This document shows positions 1 to 5,327 of a stretch of DNA of 8,113 nucleotides, in pieces. The notes below the pieces were generated by a model that worked only from the letters and a program-made list of their open reading frames with translations, ran no database searches and was not told where the DNA came from. A program made the translations under genes and the position numbers. Source of the stretch: Candidatus Pacearchaeota archaeon (GTDB lineage Archaea > Nanobdellota > Nanobdellia > Pacearchaeales > GW2011-AR1). How positions within the stretch are numbered: the first letter of the stretch is position 1; each line of letters starts with the position of its first letter. The stretch is from contig JAPLYA010000052.1 in the NCBI GenBank assembly GCA_026395775.1, positions 1-8,113 on the forward strand. Reading direction: 5' to 3'.

Positions 1-19
1 CCATTCCTATAAAGTTCAT
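1..19 (-). CDS. 5' end of an unidentified gene running off the left edge
   Basis: Only the first six codons (M-N-F-I-G-M) are inside the window, so the product cannot be named. The start is well supported: on the minus strand a full Shine-Dalgarno sequence, AAAGGAGGT (26-34 region), sits seven bases before the ATG. This contrasts with most genes here, which have a TATA box about 26 bases before the ATG and no room for a leader. A leadered, strongly translated gene is therefore likely. Its upstream region (20-122) carries two perfect inverted repeats, which could be part of a regulated leader or promoter. Confidence 0.6.
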
Positions 20-26
20 TGTTTTT

Positions 27-33
27 ACCTCCT
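27..33 (-). promoter_or_regulatory. Shine-Dalgarno of the left-edge gene
   Basis: The minus strand reads AGGAGGT, seven bases before ATG at 19. It is the strongest ribosome-binding site in the window and fixes the start of the truncated gene. Confidence 0.7.
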
Positions 34-48
34 TTCAGTATTTGTTGG

Positions 49-80
49 AAAAATTGGGTTGGCGAATGCTCCCAATTTTT
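49..80. repeat. Perfect 10-bp inverted repeat with 12-base loop
   Basis: AAAAATTGGG (49-58) and CCCAATTTTT (71-80) are exact reverse complements around a 12-base spacer. As RNA this is a stable hairpin followed by a U tract on either strand. It lies 30 bases upstream of the minus-strand ATG at 19, so it could be a leader hairpin, an attenuator or terminator, or a DNA operator. Confidence 0.7.
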
Positions 81-88
81 CTTATATC

Positions 89-109
89 TTTAAAGCCTTT
101 GGCTTTAAA
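89..109. repeat. 21-bp palindrome TTTAAAGCC-TTT-GGCTTTAAA
   Basis: The 9-base arms match exactly around a 3-base centre. Each arm contains TTTAAA, which resembles the TATA boxes used elsewhere in the window. It sits between the minus-strand gene at 19 and the plus-strand gene at 200, a natural place for an operator. It could also form a tight hairpin in the leader of the minus-strand gene. Confidence 0.65.
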
Positions 110-121
110 CTAACTTTCGTT
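108..121 (+). repeat. Diverged copy of the intergenic CGAAGTTAG repeat
   Basis: The plus strand reads AACTAACTTTCGTT. The exact copies read AACTAACTTCGTT on the minus strand, so this copy differs by one inserted T and lies in the opposite orientation. It abuts the palindrome at 89-109. Confidence 0.4.
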
Positions 122-170
122 AAGAATTCTCATATCATCAGTTTATCTAATATCCCCCAGCACAATAATA

Positions 171-178
171 CTTAAAAA
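171..178 (+). promoter_or_regulatory. TATA-like box for the gene at 200
   Basis: CTTAAAAA is centred about 25 bases before the ATG at 200. This is the archaeal TATA-to-transcription-start distance and implies a leaderless message. Confidence 0.6.
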
Positions 179-199
179 CTCACTATATATCGCAGGTTT

Positions 200-412
200 A
201 TGGGAAGAGAGCTTATATTTAAAGGTCAAGGAAATTTAAATCCAACAGAATTGTCAGACTTAACTGGAGTAACTGTAACTGTATTAGAAGGAGATGGACA
301 AAACAGACAAGTAGTTGGATATGAATTACCAATTAATCCAGCTATAGAAGAGATTATAAAATCAACAGCTAAACAAAGAGGCTGCGCATTGGTGGGAACT
401 AATCGTTCTTAG
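200..412 (+). CDS. Small hypothetical protein, 70 residues
   Basis: I do not recognise this protein. It is soluble in appearance, with no membrane segment. The first half alternates hydrophobic residues as in beta strands (TGVTVTVLEG, residues 22-31; RQVVGYEL, residues 36-43). The second half contains a likely helix (AIEEIIKSTAKQRG, residues 48-61). The ATG is supported by a TATA-like box 25 bases upstream and there is no clear ribosome-binding site, so the message is probably leaderless. It converges with the DedA gene and the two stop codons overlap by four bases (409-412). A small beta-alpha domain is only a guess from pattern. Confidence 0.6.
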   Translation: MGRELIFKGQGNLNPTELSDLTGVTVTVLEGDGQNRQVVGYELPINPAIEEIIKSTAKQRGCALVGTNRS

Positions 413-1005
413 AAAAATCTCTTCTCAATTGTTTTGTAAATTTTCTTTGATAATAATATTCCAACAAATAACAAGAACAAGATTAGGATAAAAATTTTCC
501 CTTCTTCTATAAGTCCAAAAATCCTATTAACAGCACTAGAGAAAAAAAACCCAAGTAATACAAGGATAGGAATATGAATTATTATTGCAAGAAAATCATA
601 AGTCATGTATTTTTTCCACTTCATCCCAGTTGCTCCTGCAATTAATGGAGTGATATTTCTCACATTCCAGACAAACCTGGAAAAGAACAGAGTTTTCTCC
701 CCATGCTTCTTAAATAAATGTTCAGCAATCTCAATAACATGATGAATTCCTTTTACTTTTTTTAAAAATTTAAAAATAGGTTTTCCAAACCACCTCCCAG
801 CAAAATAACTCATGTTGTTAGTTGCAGAAACAGCAAAGATACTAAAGAGCATAGCCCCCAACAAGCTTATATAACCATTAGCAGCCAAATACCCTGTTGA
901 AATAAATATAATCTCTTCAGGAACCGGAATGCCCACATTCCCCAAGAAAGTCAAGAAAAATATTCCAAGATAACTCCACCTCTCAATAAGAATGCTTGGT
1001 TCCAT
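409..1005 (-). CDS. DedA / VTT-domain (SNARE-associated) membrane protein
   Basis: This is a 198-residue polytopic membrane protein of the DedA family, whose members are thought to act as lipid scramblases or flippases and affect membrane homeostasis. Family marks: PVPEE at 27-31 in the N-terminal re-entrant region; YFAGRWFGK at 67-75; and FFSRFVWNVRNITP at 107-120 followed by LIAGATGM, with conserved arginines R110 and R116. Hydrophobic segments lie near residues 11-27, 46-62, 138-156 and 171-186. Length is typical of the family. ATG 1005 is chosen because a TATA box is centred 25.5 bases upstream. It is divergent from the gene at 1104 and its stop overlaps that of the convergent gene at 200-412. 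Substrate cannot be inferred. Confidence 0.9.
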   Translation of the reverse strand: MEPSILIERWSYLGIFFLTFLGNVGIPVPEEIIFISTGYLAANGYISLLGAMLFSIFAVSATNNMSYFAGRWFGKPIFKFLKKVKGIHHVIEIAEHLFKKHGEKTLFFSRFVWNVRNITPLIAGATGMKWKKYMTYDFLAIIIHIPILVLLGFFFSSAVNRIFGLIEEGKIFILILFLLFVGILLSKKIYKTIEKRFF

Positions 1006-1026
1006 GAATATTAAACTGGACAGTTG

Positions 1027-1034
1027 TTTAAAAA
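1027..1034 (-). promoter_or_regulatory. TATA box of the DedA gene
   Basis: The minus strand reads TTTTTAAA, centred 25.5 bases before ATG 1005. Its upstream half lies inside the inverted repeat at 1030-1055, so a protein bound there would block it. Confidence 0.65.
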
Positions 1035-1055
1035 GCTAATCGAGCTTAGCTTTTT
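1030..1055. repeat. Perfect 10-bp inverted repeat between divergent genes
   Basis: AAAAAGCTAA (1030-1039) and TTAGCTTTTT (1046-1055) are exact reverse complements around TCGAGC. It overlaps the DedA TATA box and lies about 20 bases upstream of the TATA box of the gene at 1104. It could be a shared operator or a hairpin with U tracts on both strands. Confidence 0.7.
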
Positions 1056-1073
1056 ATTGGTAAGAATAGAAAG

Positions 1074-1081
1074 TTATAAAA
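1074..1081 (+). promoter_or_regulatory. TATA box of the gene at 1104
   Basis: TTATAAAA is centred 26.5 bases before ATG 1104, implying a leaderless transcript. Confidence 0.7.
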
Positions 1082-1103
1082 ATGATTAACACTATAGAAT
1101 AAT

Positions 1104-1364
1104 ATGCCTATTTATTCAGCAATAGATAACTTCATAAGAATATTCGATAGAAAAGCACCATTGTATCTAGCAGTCGCGGTGCTGGGTTTAGCTGGATTAA
1201 CCTATGGAGTAGTATCTATAGCGAGAAGTTTGCCTGATCCTGCACCTTTAATTGACAAATTTAGGGAAATTAAAACACTAGAGACAAAAAACATGGAAGA
1301 TAAAGCAACAAAAGAATTTGATAGGTTAGCCGAAAAAGCAATAAGAAACTCTCAAGCAAGATAA
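1104..1364 (+). CDS. Small single-span membrane protein, 86 residues
   Basis: I do not recognise the family. A short N-terminal stretch (1-17) with several charges is followed by one strong hydrophobic segment at residues 18-40 (APLYLAVAVLGLAGLTYGVV region), then RSLPDP and a highly charged, heptad-like helix from about 48 to 86 (DKFREIKTLETKNMEDKATK region). This looks like a bitopic membrane protein with a coiled-coil tail, perhaps for partner binding. The ATG lies 26.5 bases after a strong TATA box. The gene is divergent from the DedA gene across a 98-base region carrying a perfect inverted repeat, so the two may be co-regulated. Confidence 0.7.
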   Translation: MPIYSAIDNFIRIFDRKAPLYLAVAVLGLAGLTYGVVSIARSLPDPAPLIDKFREIKTLETKNMEDKATKEFDRLAEKAIRNSQAR

Positions 1365-1501
1365 ACCCCAAACAATACTTTATTGCTAAATATAGAAACT
1401 CTTCTCGCCGCTAGAAAAGTCATGTTTGGTTTGAAAACCCAATTGCTTGCACAGAAGTCAAGTAAACAAAAACTTTAGCTTATTTATTACCAAAAAAGCA
1501 G
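1365..1501. other. Intergenic gap between convergent genes, with short inverted repeats
   Basis: No gene is seen in these 137 bases between the ends of the 86-residue gene and taw3. A small perfect hairpin, CAATA-CTT-TATTG, is at 1373-1385. A longer-range pair, CCAAACA (1368-1374) and TGTTTGG (1423-1429), also matches. No RNA gene could be recognised. Confidence 0.4.
1492..1497 (-). terminator. T-run terminator of taw3
   Basis: On the minus strand TTTTTT begins five bases after the taw3 stop codon, with a further TTTTT near 1470. U-rich runs without a stem are the usual archaeal termination signal. Confidence 0.45.
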
Positions 1502-2011
1502 TCAAATCAACTCATCCAACTTCTCAATTTTCTCCCAAACTCTTTCTAATCTCGAGTTAGCTTCTTTTACAAGAAGCTTGAGATAATCTTCATCGACTAG
1601 TAACTTACAATCATTCGTAATCGGCAATTCGAGTTTTTCAGTGCTCATCAGCTCACAAATAGTTCTTTTTCCAGAAGCTATAATTCCAGACCTCTTCCAA
1701 CCTGCAAACTTAGCCTTATTCAACAGCTCAACAGCCCCCTCTAAATCCTTGCAAGCAACATGTAGAATGCAAGTTTCCTGCTTAAAATAAATCAAACCCT
1801 TGTACTTAACACTAGCCAAAGCTTTTTTCAATTGAGAAAAAGAAATCTTCTCATGTGTTTTAAATAAAAAAACATCCTCAGCTTTTTCCTTCAAAGCTTT
1901 TATCAGCACAATTCTTCCAGCACAGCTGGAAGTTGTATAATATTCTTTTTTCAAATTAATCTTCTCACATAAACTCTCAATTGCCTGGTCCCATCTCTGT
2001 TCATTACTCAA
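1502..2011 (-). CDS. taw3: tRNA wybutosine-synthesis methyltransferase Taw3/Tyw3
   Basis: Tyw3-family enzymes transfer a methyl group from S-adenosylmethionine to N4 of the tricyclic wyosine precursor at position 37 of tRNA(Phe), which supports reading-frame maintenance. All family blocks are visible: TSSCAGRI (27-34), LHVACKDLEGA (83-93), AGWKRSGI (103-110), ELMSTEKLELPI (120-131) and LLVDEDYL (137-144), then a C-terminal helix. At 169 residues it is on the short side because the N-terminus before TSSC is brief. The start is uncertain: no in-frame ATG exists, so TTG at 2011 is used; the frame is open upstream to a TAA at about 2045. Other wyosine-pathway genes are not in the window. Confidence 0.93.
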   Translation of the reverse strand: MSNEQRWDQAIESLCEKINLKKEYYTTSSCAGRIVLIKALKEKAEDVFLFKTHEKISFSQLKKALASVKYKGLIYFKQETCILHVACKDLEGAVELLNKAKFAGWKRSGIIASGKRTICELMSTEKLELPITNDCKLLVDEDYLKLLVKEANSRLERVWEKIEKLDELI

Positions 2012-2043
2012 ATCTTCTCTTTCAAGTTGTTTTTTCTTATTTT

Positions 2044-2051
2044 CTTAAAAA
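2044..2051 (-). promoter_or_regulatory. Probable TATA box of taw3
   Basis: The minus strand reads TTTTTAAG. It predicts transcription starting near 2022, leaving an 11-base leader before TTG 2011. This is the one gene here that does not fit the leaderless rule, so either the start codon or this box is uncertain. Confidence 0.4.
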
Positions 2052-2058
2052 TTCATTT

Positions 2059-2556
2059 TTATTTTAAGATTTCTTTTAATTCAGAAACAGAGATATATTT
2101 TAAATCCAAACTTTTATTTATTTCTTCAGGAAGTTTAGAACTTATGAGCTCTTTTATTATATAAACTGGTTTTTTATTAAACCATTTGGTATATGCAATT
2201 TCGATTAGCCCTCCAACAGAATATCCTAAACAAATAAGAGCTTCTGTTTCTTCATTTAATTTTTCAGGCTGGTTTCTCCAAGTTCCACAATTAATATGCT
2301 CCCAAAAATTCAAGTTAACCCAAGAAAGACCAAATTCTTTATCATCTAAAGGAATTATCTCAAAAACCTTTTTTCCATTAAATTCAATATATTTTTTAGC
2401 AAAATATTCTGATACACTTCCTTTATCAGGGGTTATAAAAATAGGATTTTTAGATTTAGCAATAAATTCGGCTACTTCATTGATTAATTCTTTAGAATTT
2501 CTATTTATTTGTTCAACATATTCGATTTTGCTTGGTCCAATTATTCCAATTTTCAT
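2059..2556 (-). CDS. SLOG/LOG-superfamily Rossmann-like nucleotide-binding protein
   Basis: This 165-residue protein has the layout of the TIGR00725/LDcluster4 branch of the SLOG (SMF/DprA-LOG) superfamily. An N-terminal strand and glycine loop GIIGPSK is at 4-10; a second loop TPDKGSVSEYFAKKY at 42-56 occupies the place of the LOG GGGxxGLM loop; NCGTWRN (89-95) matches the tGmgxaRN motif; and ICLGYSVGGLIEIAY (108-122) corresponds to the glycine-rich 'GGxGTxxE' loop with E119. SLOG proteins bind nucleotides or nucleotide-derived ligands, some as phosphoribohydrolases and some as sensors in conflict systems; which applies here is unknown. It follows the 116-residue gene by one base, with AAAGGA as ribosome-binding site, so it is the third gene of an operon. 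Confidence 0.65.
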   Translation of the reverse strand: MKIGIIGPSKIEYVEQINRNSKELINEVAEFIAKSKNPIFITPDKGSVSEYFAKKYIEFNGKKVFEIIPLDDKEFGLSWVNLNFWEHINCGTWRNQPEKLNEETEALICLGYSVGGLIEIAYTKWFNKKPVYIIKELISSKLPEEINKSLDLKYISVSELKEILK

Positions 2557-2557
2557 C

Positions 2558-2908
2558 TTAATTCCTTTCCCATTGCACAGAAGCTAATTTTGGAGCAATT
2601 TGGTTATAGTCCTCCTTGCCTAAAAGCCGACCCCTGCTCCTATGAGAAGCAATAAAAAGATAATTTCCAGAAGTATCTATTACCCTCCCTTTTTGAACTT
2701 GCAAATGCTCTCCATTAATTCGTGTTTCCCAAACAACCCCCTTTTCAAAATCTATACCAAAAAATATCGCAGTCATGTCTGCTTTTACACCATCAAATCT
2801 ACCAGTTCCAAACTTCCCCCTAGAACCGAGTTCATACCAACCCCCAATCCTTAATTCATCTATACTTTTAGGTCTTTCAATTTGTGGTTTATCTACGTTA
2901 GTTTTCAT
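2558..2908 (-). CDS. Hypothetical beta-rich protein, 116 residues
   Basis: I do not recognise this protein. After a polar, probably flexible tail (1-20), residues 21-95 alternate short hydrophobic stretches with glycines and turns (GGWYELGSRGKFGTGRF at 22-38, TAIFFGIDFEKGVVWE at 46-61, NYLFIASHRSRGRLL at 82-96). This is what a small beta-barrel or SH3-like fold looks like. No cysteine and no membrane segment. Its ATG overlaps the stop of the MBL hydrolase gene (ATGA, 2905-2908), and its stop is one base from the next ATG, so all three are translated from one message. Function is likely tied to the hydrolase or the SLOG protein, but this is inference. Confidence 0.75.
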   Translation of the reverse strand: MKTNVDKPQIERPKSIDELRIGGWYELGSRGKFGTGRFDGVKADMTAIFFGIDFEKGVVWETRINGEHLQVQKGRVIDTSGNYLFIASHRSRGRLLGKEDYNQIAPKLASVQWERN

Positions 2909-3534
2909 TCTAGAACTTGAACTTCAACCTCATTCTCGCATAATTCCTGAAATCTCAAAGCATCTTCTTTTGTCCCTATAATATCCCCATAGTGCATAGG
3001 AACAGCAATTTCGGGCTTAATCTTAATTGCAGCCTGGCTGGCTTGTTCAGCATCCATAGTATAAAGCCCTCCAACAGGCAAAAGAGCAATATTTATCTTG
3101 CCAAGATCGCCCATCTCAGGAATCAAATCACTATCTCCCGCATGATAAATTTTAACTCCAGAAACCTCAACAACATAGCCATTCCAGTTTTCTTCTCTGG
3201 GATGGTACTCATTAAAAGTATAAGCAGGAACAGCTTTTATTTTTATTCCCTCAATATAGGCTTGCTTTCCAGGCTCTAAAATCATCATCTTTATTTTTTT
3301 ATCAAGCTTAGTTAATTTACTCTGGCAATCAGCTGTGCAAATAACAATTGTCCCATCTTTCACAATTCTCTTCAAATCTTCAATAGAACAATGGTCATAG
3401 TGAGAATGAGAAATCAAAATAATATCTGCCTGGTCCTCTCTAACTTGATAAGGGTCAAAATAGATTTTCTTGCCATTTGCAATAGAAAAGCATGATTGCC
3501 CATATTTCTCAATTTCTAGGTTTTTAAATCTCAT
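2905..3534 (-). CDS. Metallo-beta-lactamase-fold hydrolase (UPF0173/UlaG-like)
   Basis: This is a 209-residue single-domain MBL-fold enzyme, probably a cytoplasmic zinc or manganese hydrolase. The metal ligands are in place: H43-x-H45-x-D47-H48 in HSHYDH, D134 in HAGDSD and H181 in PMHYGD. H111 (NEYHPREENWNGY) lies where the UlaG/UPF0173 group keeps an extra histidine. Length and the lack of added domains match that group, whose substrates include cyclic phosphodiesters and lactones, so the reaction is unknown. ATG 3534 is chosen because a TATA box is centred 25.5 bases upstream. First gene of an operon with the 116-residue protein (4-base overlap) and the SLOG protein. Confidence 0.9.
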   Translation of the reverse strand: MRFKNLEIEKYGQSCFSIANGKKIYFDPYQVREDQADIILISHSHYDHCSIEDLKRIVKDGTIVICTADCQSKLTKLDKKIKMMILEPGKQAYIEGIKIKAVPAYTFNEYHPREENWNGYVVEVSGVKIYHAGDSDLIPEMGDLGKINIALLPVGGLYTMDAEQASQAAIKIKPEIAVPMHYGDIIGTKEDALRFQELCENEVEVQVLE

Positions 3535-3555
3535 GAAATTTCAAGTTAAAAGCCA

Positions 3556-3563
3556 TATTTAAG
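3556..3563 (-). promoter_or_regulatory. TATA box of the MBL-unknown-SLOG operon
   Basis: The minus strand reads CTTAAATA, centred 25.5 bases before ATG 3534. The operon therefore starts with a leaderless message. Confidence 0.65.
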
Positions 3564-3587
3564 TTTTGCCATAACCAATTTAGAGAT

Positions 3588-3603
3588 AAATAGTAAACTA
3601 TTT
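3588..3603. repeat. Short inverted repeat AAATAG-TAAA-CTATTT
   Basis: The arms are six bases and exact, 25 bases upstream of the MBL operon TATA box. It could be an upstream regulatory site; AT-only composition makes chance plausible. Confidence 0.3.
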
Positions 3604-3675
3604 CAGTGAACTTTTTAATTAGGTTCATCAGCTTTGAAATTGTTTAAAAAAATTTAACACCCCCTTCCTAACTAC

Positions 3676-3694
3676 AAAACGAAGTTAGTTATTA
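3676..3694 (-). repeat. Intergenic repeat, copy A, behind the 102-residue gene
   Basis: The plus strand reads AAAACGAAGTTAGTTATTA, identical over 19 bases to the copy at 5763-5781 and over 15 to that at 8052-8066. It starts 12 bases after the stop codon of the gene ending at 3707. On the minus (message) strand it reads AACTAACTTCGTTTT, ending in a T run, so it may mark transcript 3' ends. CTAACT (3668-3673) also pairs with AGTTAG inside it. Confidence 0.6.
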
Positions 3695-3706
3695 CTTCTA
3701 AAAATA

Positions 3707-4015
3707 TCAACCAACACACTCTTTTGATGTTTCATCTATCAGCCTGCTTACTTCAGATTTTGGAAATTCAACATCAGGATATTTTTTTATTCTATTATCA
3801 AAATTTTTTGAAGATTCTTGTTTTATTTTGATTTTATCTTTCTCGCTCCAATTAAACTCTTGAGCTATTTCCAAAGCATTATCCCGATAAGTTCCTATCT
3901 CTTCTGTTAAATGAGAAACAGATTCTGGCTTGTTTGTATATCTCACTAGAATTTTATGGACAACCACATTGCCAATGATATTCCCTAATATTTTTATAAT
4001 TCTATTTTTTTCCAT
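3707..4015 (-). CDS. Unknown 102-residue protein coupled to the nucleotidyltransferase
   Basis: I do not recognise a named family. Residues 5-25 form a hydrophobic, possibly buried helix (RIIKILGNIIGNVVVHKILV), too polar around it to be a sure membrane span. The remainder is highly charged and helical, with conserved-looking NKPESVSHL (28-36), an FNWSEKDK stretch (54-61) and a C-terminal PKSEVSRLIDET. The start overlaps the end of the nucleotidyltransferase gene by 22 bases, and AGGA lies eight bases before the ATG, so translation is coupled. A fixed partner of the upstream enzyme, as in two-gene toxin-antitoxin modules, fits the arrangement but is inference. Confidence 0.7.
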   Translation of the reverse strand: MEKNRIIKILGNIIGNVVVHKILVRYTNKPESVSHLTEEIGTYRDNALEIAQEFNWSEKDKIKIKQESSKNFDNRIKKYPDVEFPKSEVSRLIDETSKECVG

Positions 4016-4821
4016 AAGTTATTTCCTATTTCATTTTCGGTCCGTTCTAAAAGAGTTTTTAAGTAAATTAAAGCTATTTTTCTGTCAACCTCAGACTCTT
4101 GATTTTTCTTTAGTCTCTCAACTAAATTTTTCCCAACTTCTTCATTCAGCGAATCTCTAAGTTTAGTATTGTCGACTATCTTATTATGCAATAATCTAAC
4201 AAGAACAATATTTCTCAATGCTTTATAAATTTCAATTCCCTCTGGATTATCTTCCAGATTGCTCCAGTCTATTTTCATTCTTAAATCAGCATTATAAAGT
4301 TCTATTTTGTTTTTAAGGTTAAGTTTGCCATAAATAACTTTTTTATCTTTAAGCTGATAAATTAATGAGGGGCTATGGGGATAGCTTTTTTCAATTGTTT
4401 TTTTATCATAAAGTTCTATATCTGCTTTTATCAGATTCTTGTTTAAGATTTTTTTAATTTCAGATATTTTTTTGTATTTTTCTCTAAGAGAGGCTATTTT
4501 ACCCCTAGTAACGACTAAAATATCAATATCATTATACTCCTTGTAGTTTGTCTGTATTGCCGAGCCATAAATAACAATTGCCTGAACCTCTTTTATATTA
4601 TTAAGTATTACTTTCTTTATTTTTCCTTCAATTGAATTAATTTTCTGGTTATATACCATCTTGTCTTTAAGAGTCTTAGCATCTATCGAAGCTATTTCAT
4701 TCAACTTTGGGCGGATAAATCTTGTAAGATAATTCGAATCCACTTGCGTCAGTTTTTTATTTTTCAGCTTCTTGTCTATAACTTCCAGTTCTCTCCTAGT
4801 AAAAATCATGCTTTTCATCAT
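3994..4821 (-). CDS. Pol-beta-superfamily nucleotidyltransferase with helical C-terminal domain
   Basis: The 275-residue protein carries an intact nucleotidyltransferase core: IYGSA with G86-S87, then D98-I-D100 (NDIDILVV) and a third acidic residue D134 (KADIELYD). These three aspartates bind the metals that transfer a nucleotide from NTP to a protein, RNA or small molecule. Residues 8-42 form an N-terminal helical region (RRELEVIDKK ... NYLTRFIRPKL). Residues 180-275 are all-helical and may be a substrate-binding or HEPN-like domain; no RxxxxH HEPN active site was seen. ATG 4821 is preferred to the longer frame because TATATAAA is centred 28 bases upstream; ATG 4818 and 4809 are alternatives. 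A perfect palindrome spans the start of transcription. The stop overlaps the next gene by 22 bases. Confidence 0.85.
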   Translation of the reverse strand: MMKSMIFTRRELEVIDKKLKNKKLTQVDSNYLTRFIRPKLNEIASIDAKTLKDKMVYNQKINSIEGKIKKVILNNIKEVQAIVIYGSAIQTNYKEYNDIDILVVTRGKIASLREKYKKISEIKKILNKNLIKADIELYDKKTIEKSYPHSPSLIYQLKDKKVIYGKLNLKNKIELYNADLRMKIDWSNLEDNPEGIEIYKALRNIVLVRLLHNKIVDNTKLRDSLNEEVGKNLVERLKKNQESEVDRKIALIYLKTLLERTENEIGNNLWKKIEL

Positions 4822-4822
4822 A

Positions 4823-4840
4823 TAACCAATATGTTGGTTA
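4823..4840. promoter_or_regulatory. Palindromic operator TAACCAA-TATG-TTGGTTA
   Basis: The seven-base arms match exactly around four bases. It lies between the TATA box (4846-4853) and the ATG at 4821, covering the predicted transcription start, where a bound repressor would block transcription. This suggests autoregulation by the nucleotidyltransferase pair or control by another regulator. It differs from the DtxR-like box at 5328-5351. Confidence 0.6.
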
Positions 4841-4845
4841 GTAGG

Positions 4846-4853
4846 TATATAAA
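4846..4853 (-). promoter_or_regulatory. TATA box of the nucleotidyltransferase operon
   Basis: The minus strand reads TTTATATA, centred 28.5 bases before ATG 4821. It is one of the strongest TATA boxes in the window. Confidence 0.65.
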
Positions 4854-4934
4854 CCTTTTGATATTCAATTAAACAGCCAATCACACCAATTCTAAATATA
4901 CCAAAATAGTTTATTATTTATAAATAAGATAAAA

Positions 4935-5324
4935 TCACCCAACATACCTCGGTTTCAAAATCTCAATACCTCGAACTAAATTCTTAATCTTAAGAAAAGA
5001 CTCGTCTGAAAAAGCATGCTCTAAGGAATCAGCCTGATTAATTGCCTCCTTATGATTCAAGTTCAAATATTTCTTGACAAAATCCCGAATAATAAAATGT
5101 CTGTCAAAATGTTTCTCTCCATAAATCTTGCCTTTTCTCGTCAGAAATATCTTTCCATATTTTTTAAACTTAATAAAATCCTGTTTCCTCAGTTTTCTGA
5201 GAATTTCAAACACACTTGCCTTGCTCACATTAAGTTTTCTAGCAATATCCACATTTCTAACCCCTTTTCCATTCTCAAGTTCAAAAAGCAATCTTAGATA
5301 GTTTTCCTGAATCTCTTTTTTCAT
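4935..5324 (-). CDS. DtxR/MntR-family metal-dependent transcriptional repressor
   Basis: The 129 residues align to MntR along their length. Residues 22-65 are the winged helix (VRNVDIARKLNVSKASVFEI, wing KKYGKIFLTRKGK). Residues 66-129 are the dimerisation and metal-binding region. H76, E102 and H103 match MntR ligands H77, E102 and H103, and D99 replaces E99. N8 and R11 stand where MntR has D8 and E11, so the metal site is altered. There is no SH3-like third domain. Such proteins repress metal-uptake or oxidative-stress genes when loaded with Fe or Mn. A perfect 24-bp DtxR-box-like palindrome covers its promoter, indicating self-repression. It ends 113 bases before the nucleotidyltransferase gene, which has its own promoter. 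Confidence 0.85.
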   Translation of the reverse strand: MKKEIQENYLRLLFELENGKGVRNVDIARKLNVSKASVFEILRKLRKQDFIKFKKYGKIFLTRKGKIYGEKHFDRHFIIRDFVKKYLNLNHKEAINQADSLEHAFSDESFLKIKNLVRGIEILKPRYVG

Positions 5325-5327
5325 ATA

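Noticed and set aside
2..172. Plus-strand frame open for 57 codons at the left edge
   Set aside because: No start codon of its own in the window, it runs antisense through the strong Shine-Dalgarno and ATG of the minus-strand gene and through both palindromes, and its residue mix does not look like a protein domain.
2186..2587. 133-codon plus-strand frame opposite the SLOG gene
   Set aside because: Antisense shadow of a gene with clear domain motifs, operon spacing and ribosome-binding site. The same applies to the other long plus-strand frames within 2642-7321.
3600..3640. Possible C/D box guide RNA on the minus strand (TGATGA and CTGA 18 bases apart)
   Set aside because: Only one C and one D box are present, there is no D'/C' pair, and the terminal stem does not place the boxes in a kink-turn. 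Too weak to call an RNA gene.
4822..4884. N-terminal extension of the nucleotidyltransferase to 4884
   Set aside because: It would translate through the TATA box and the palindrome. The first codon there has no promoter or ribosome-binding support.
4914..4927. 14-bp palindrome TTATTTATAAATAA behind the DtxR-like gene
   Set aside because: AT-only sequence in AT-rich DNA; palindromes of this kind are expected by chance and it has no promoter beside it.
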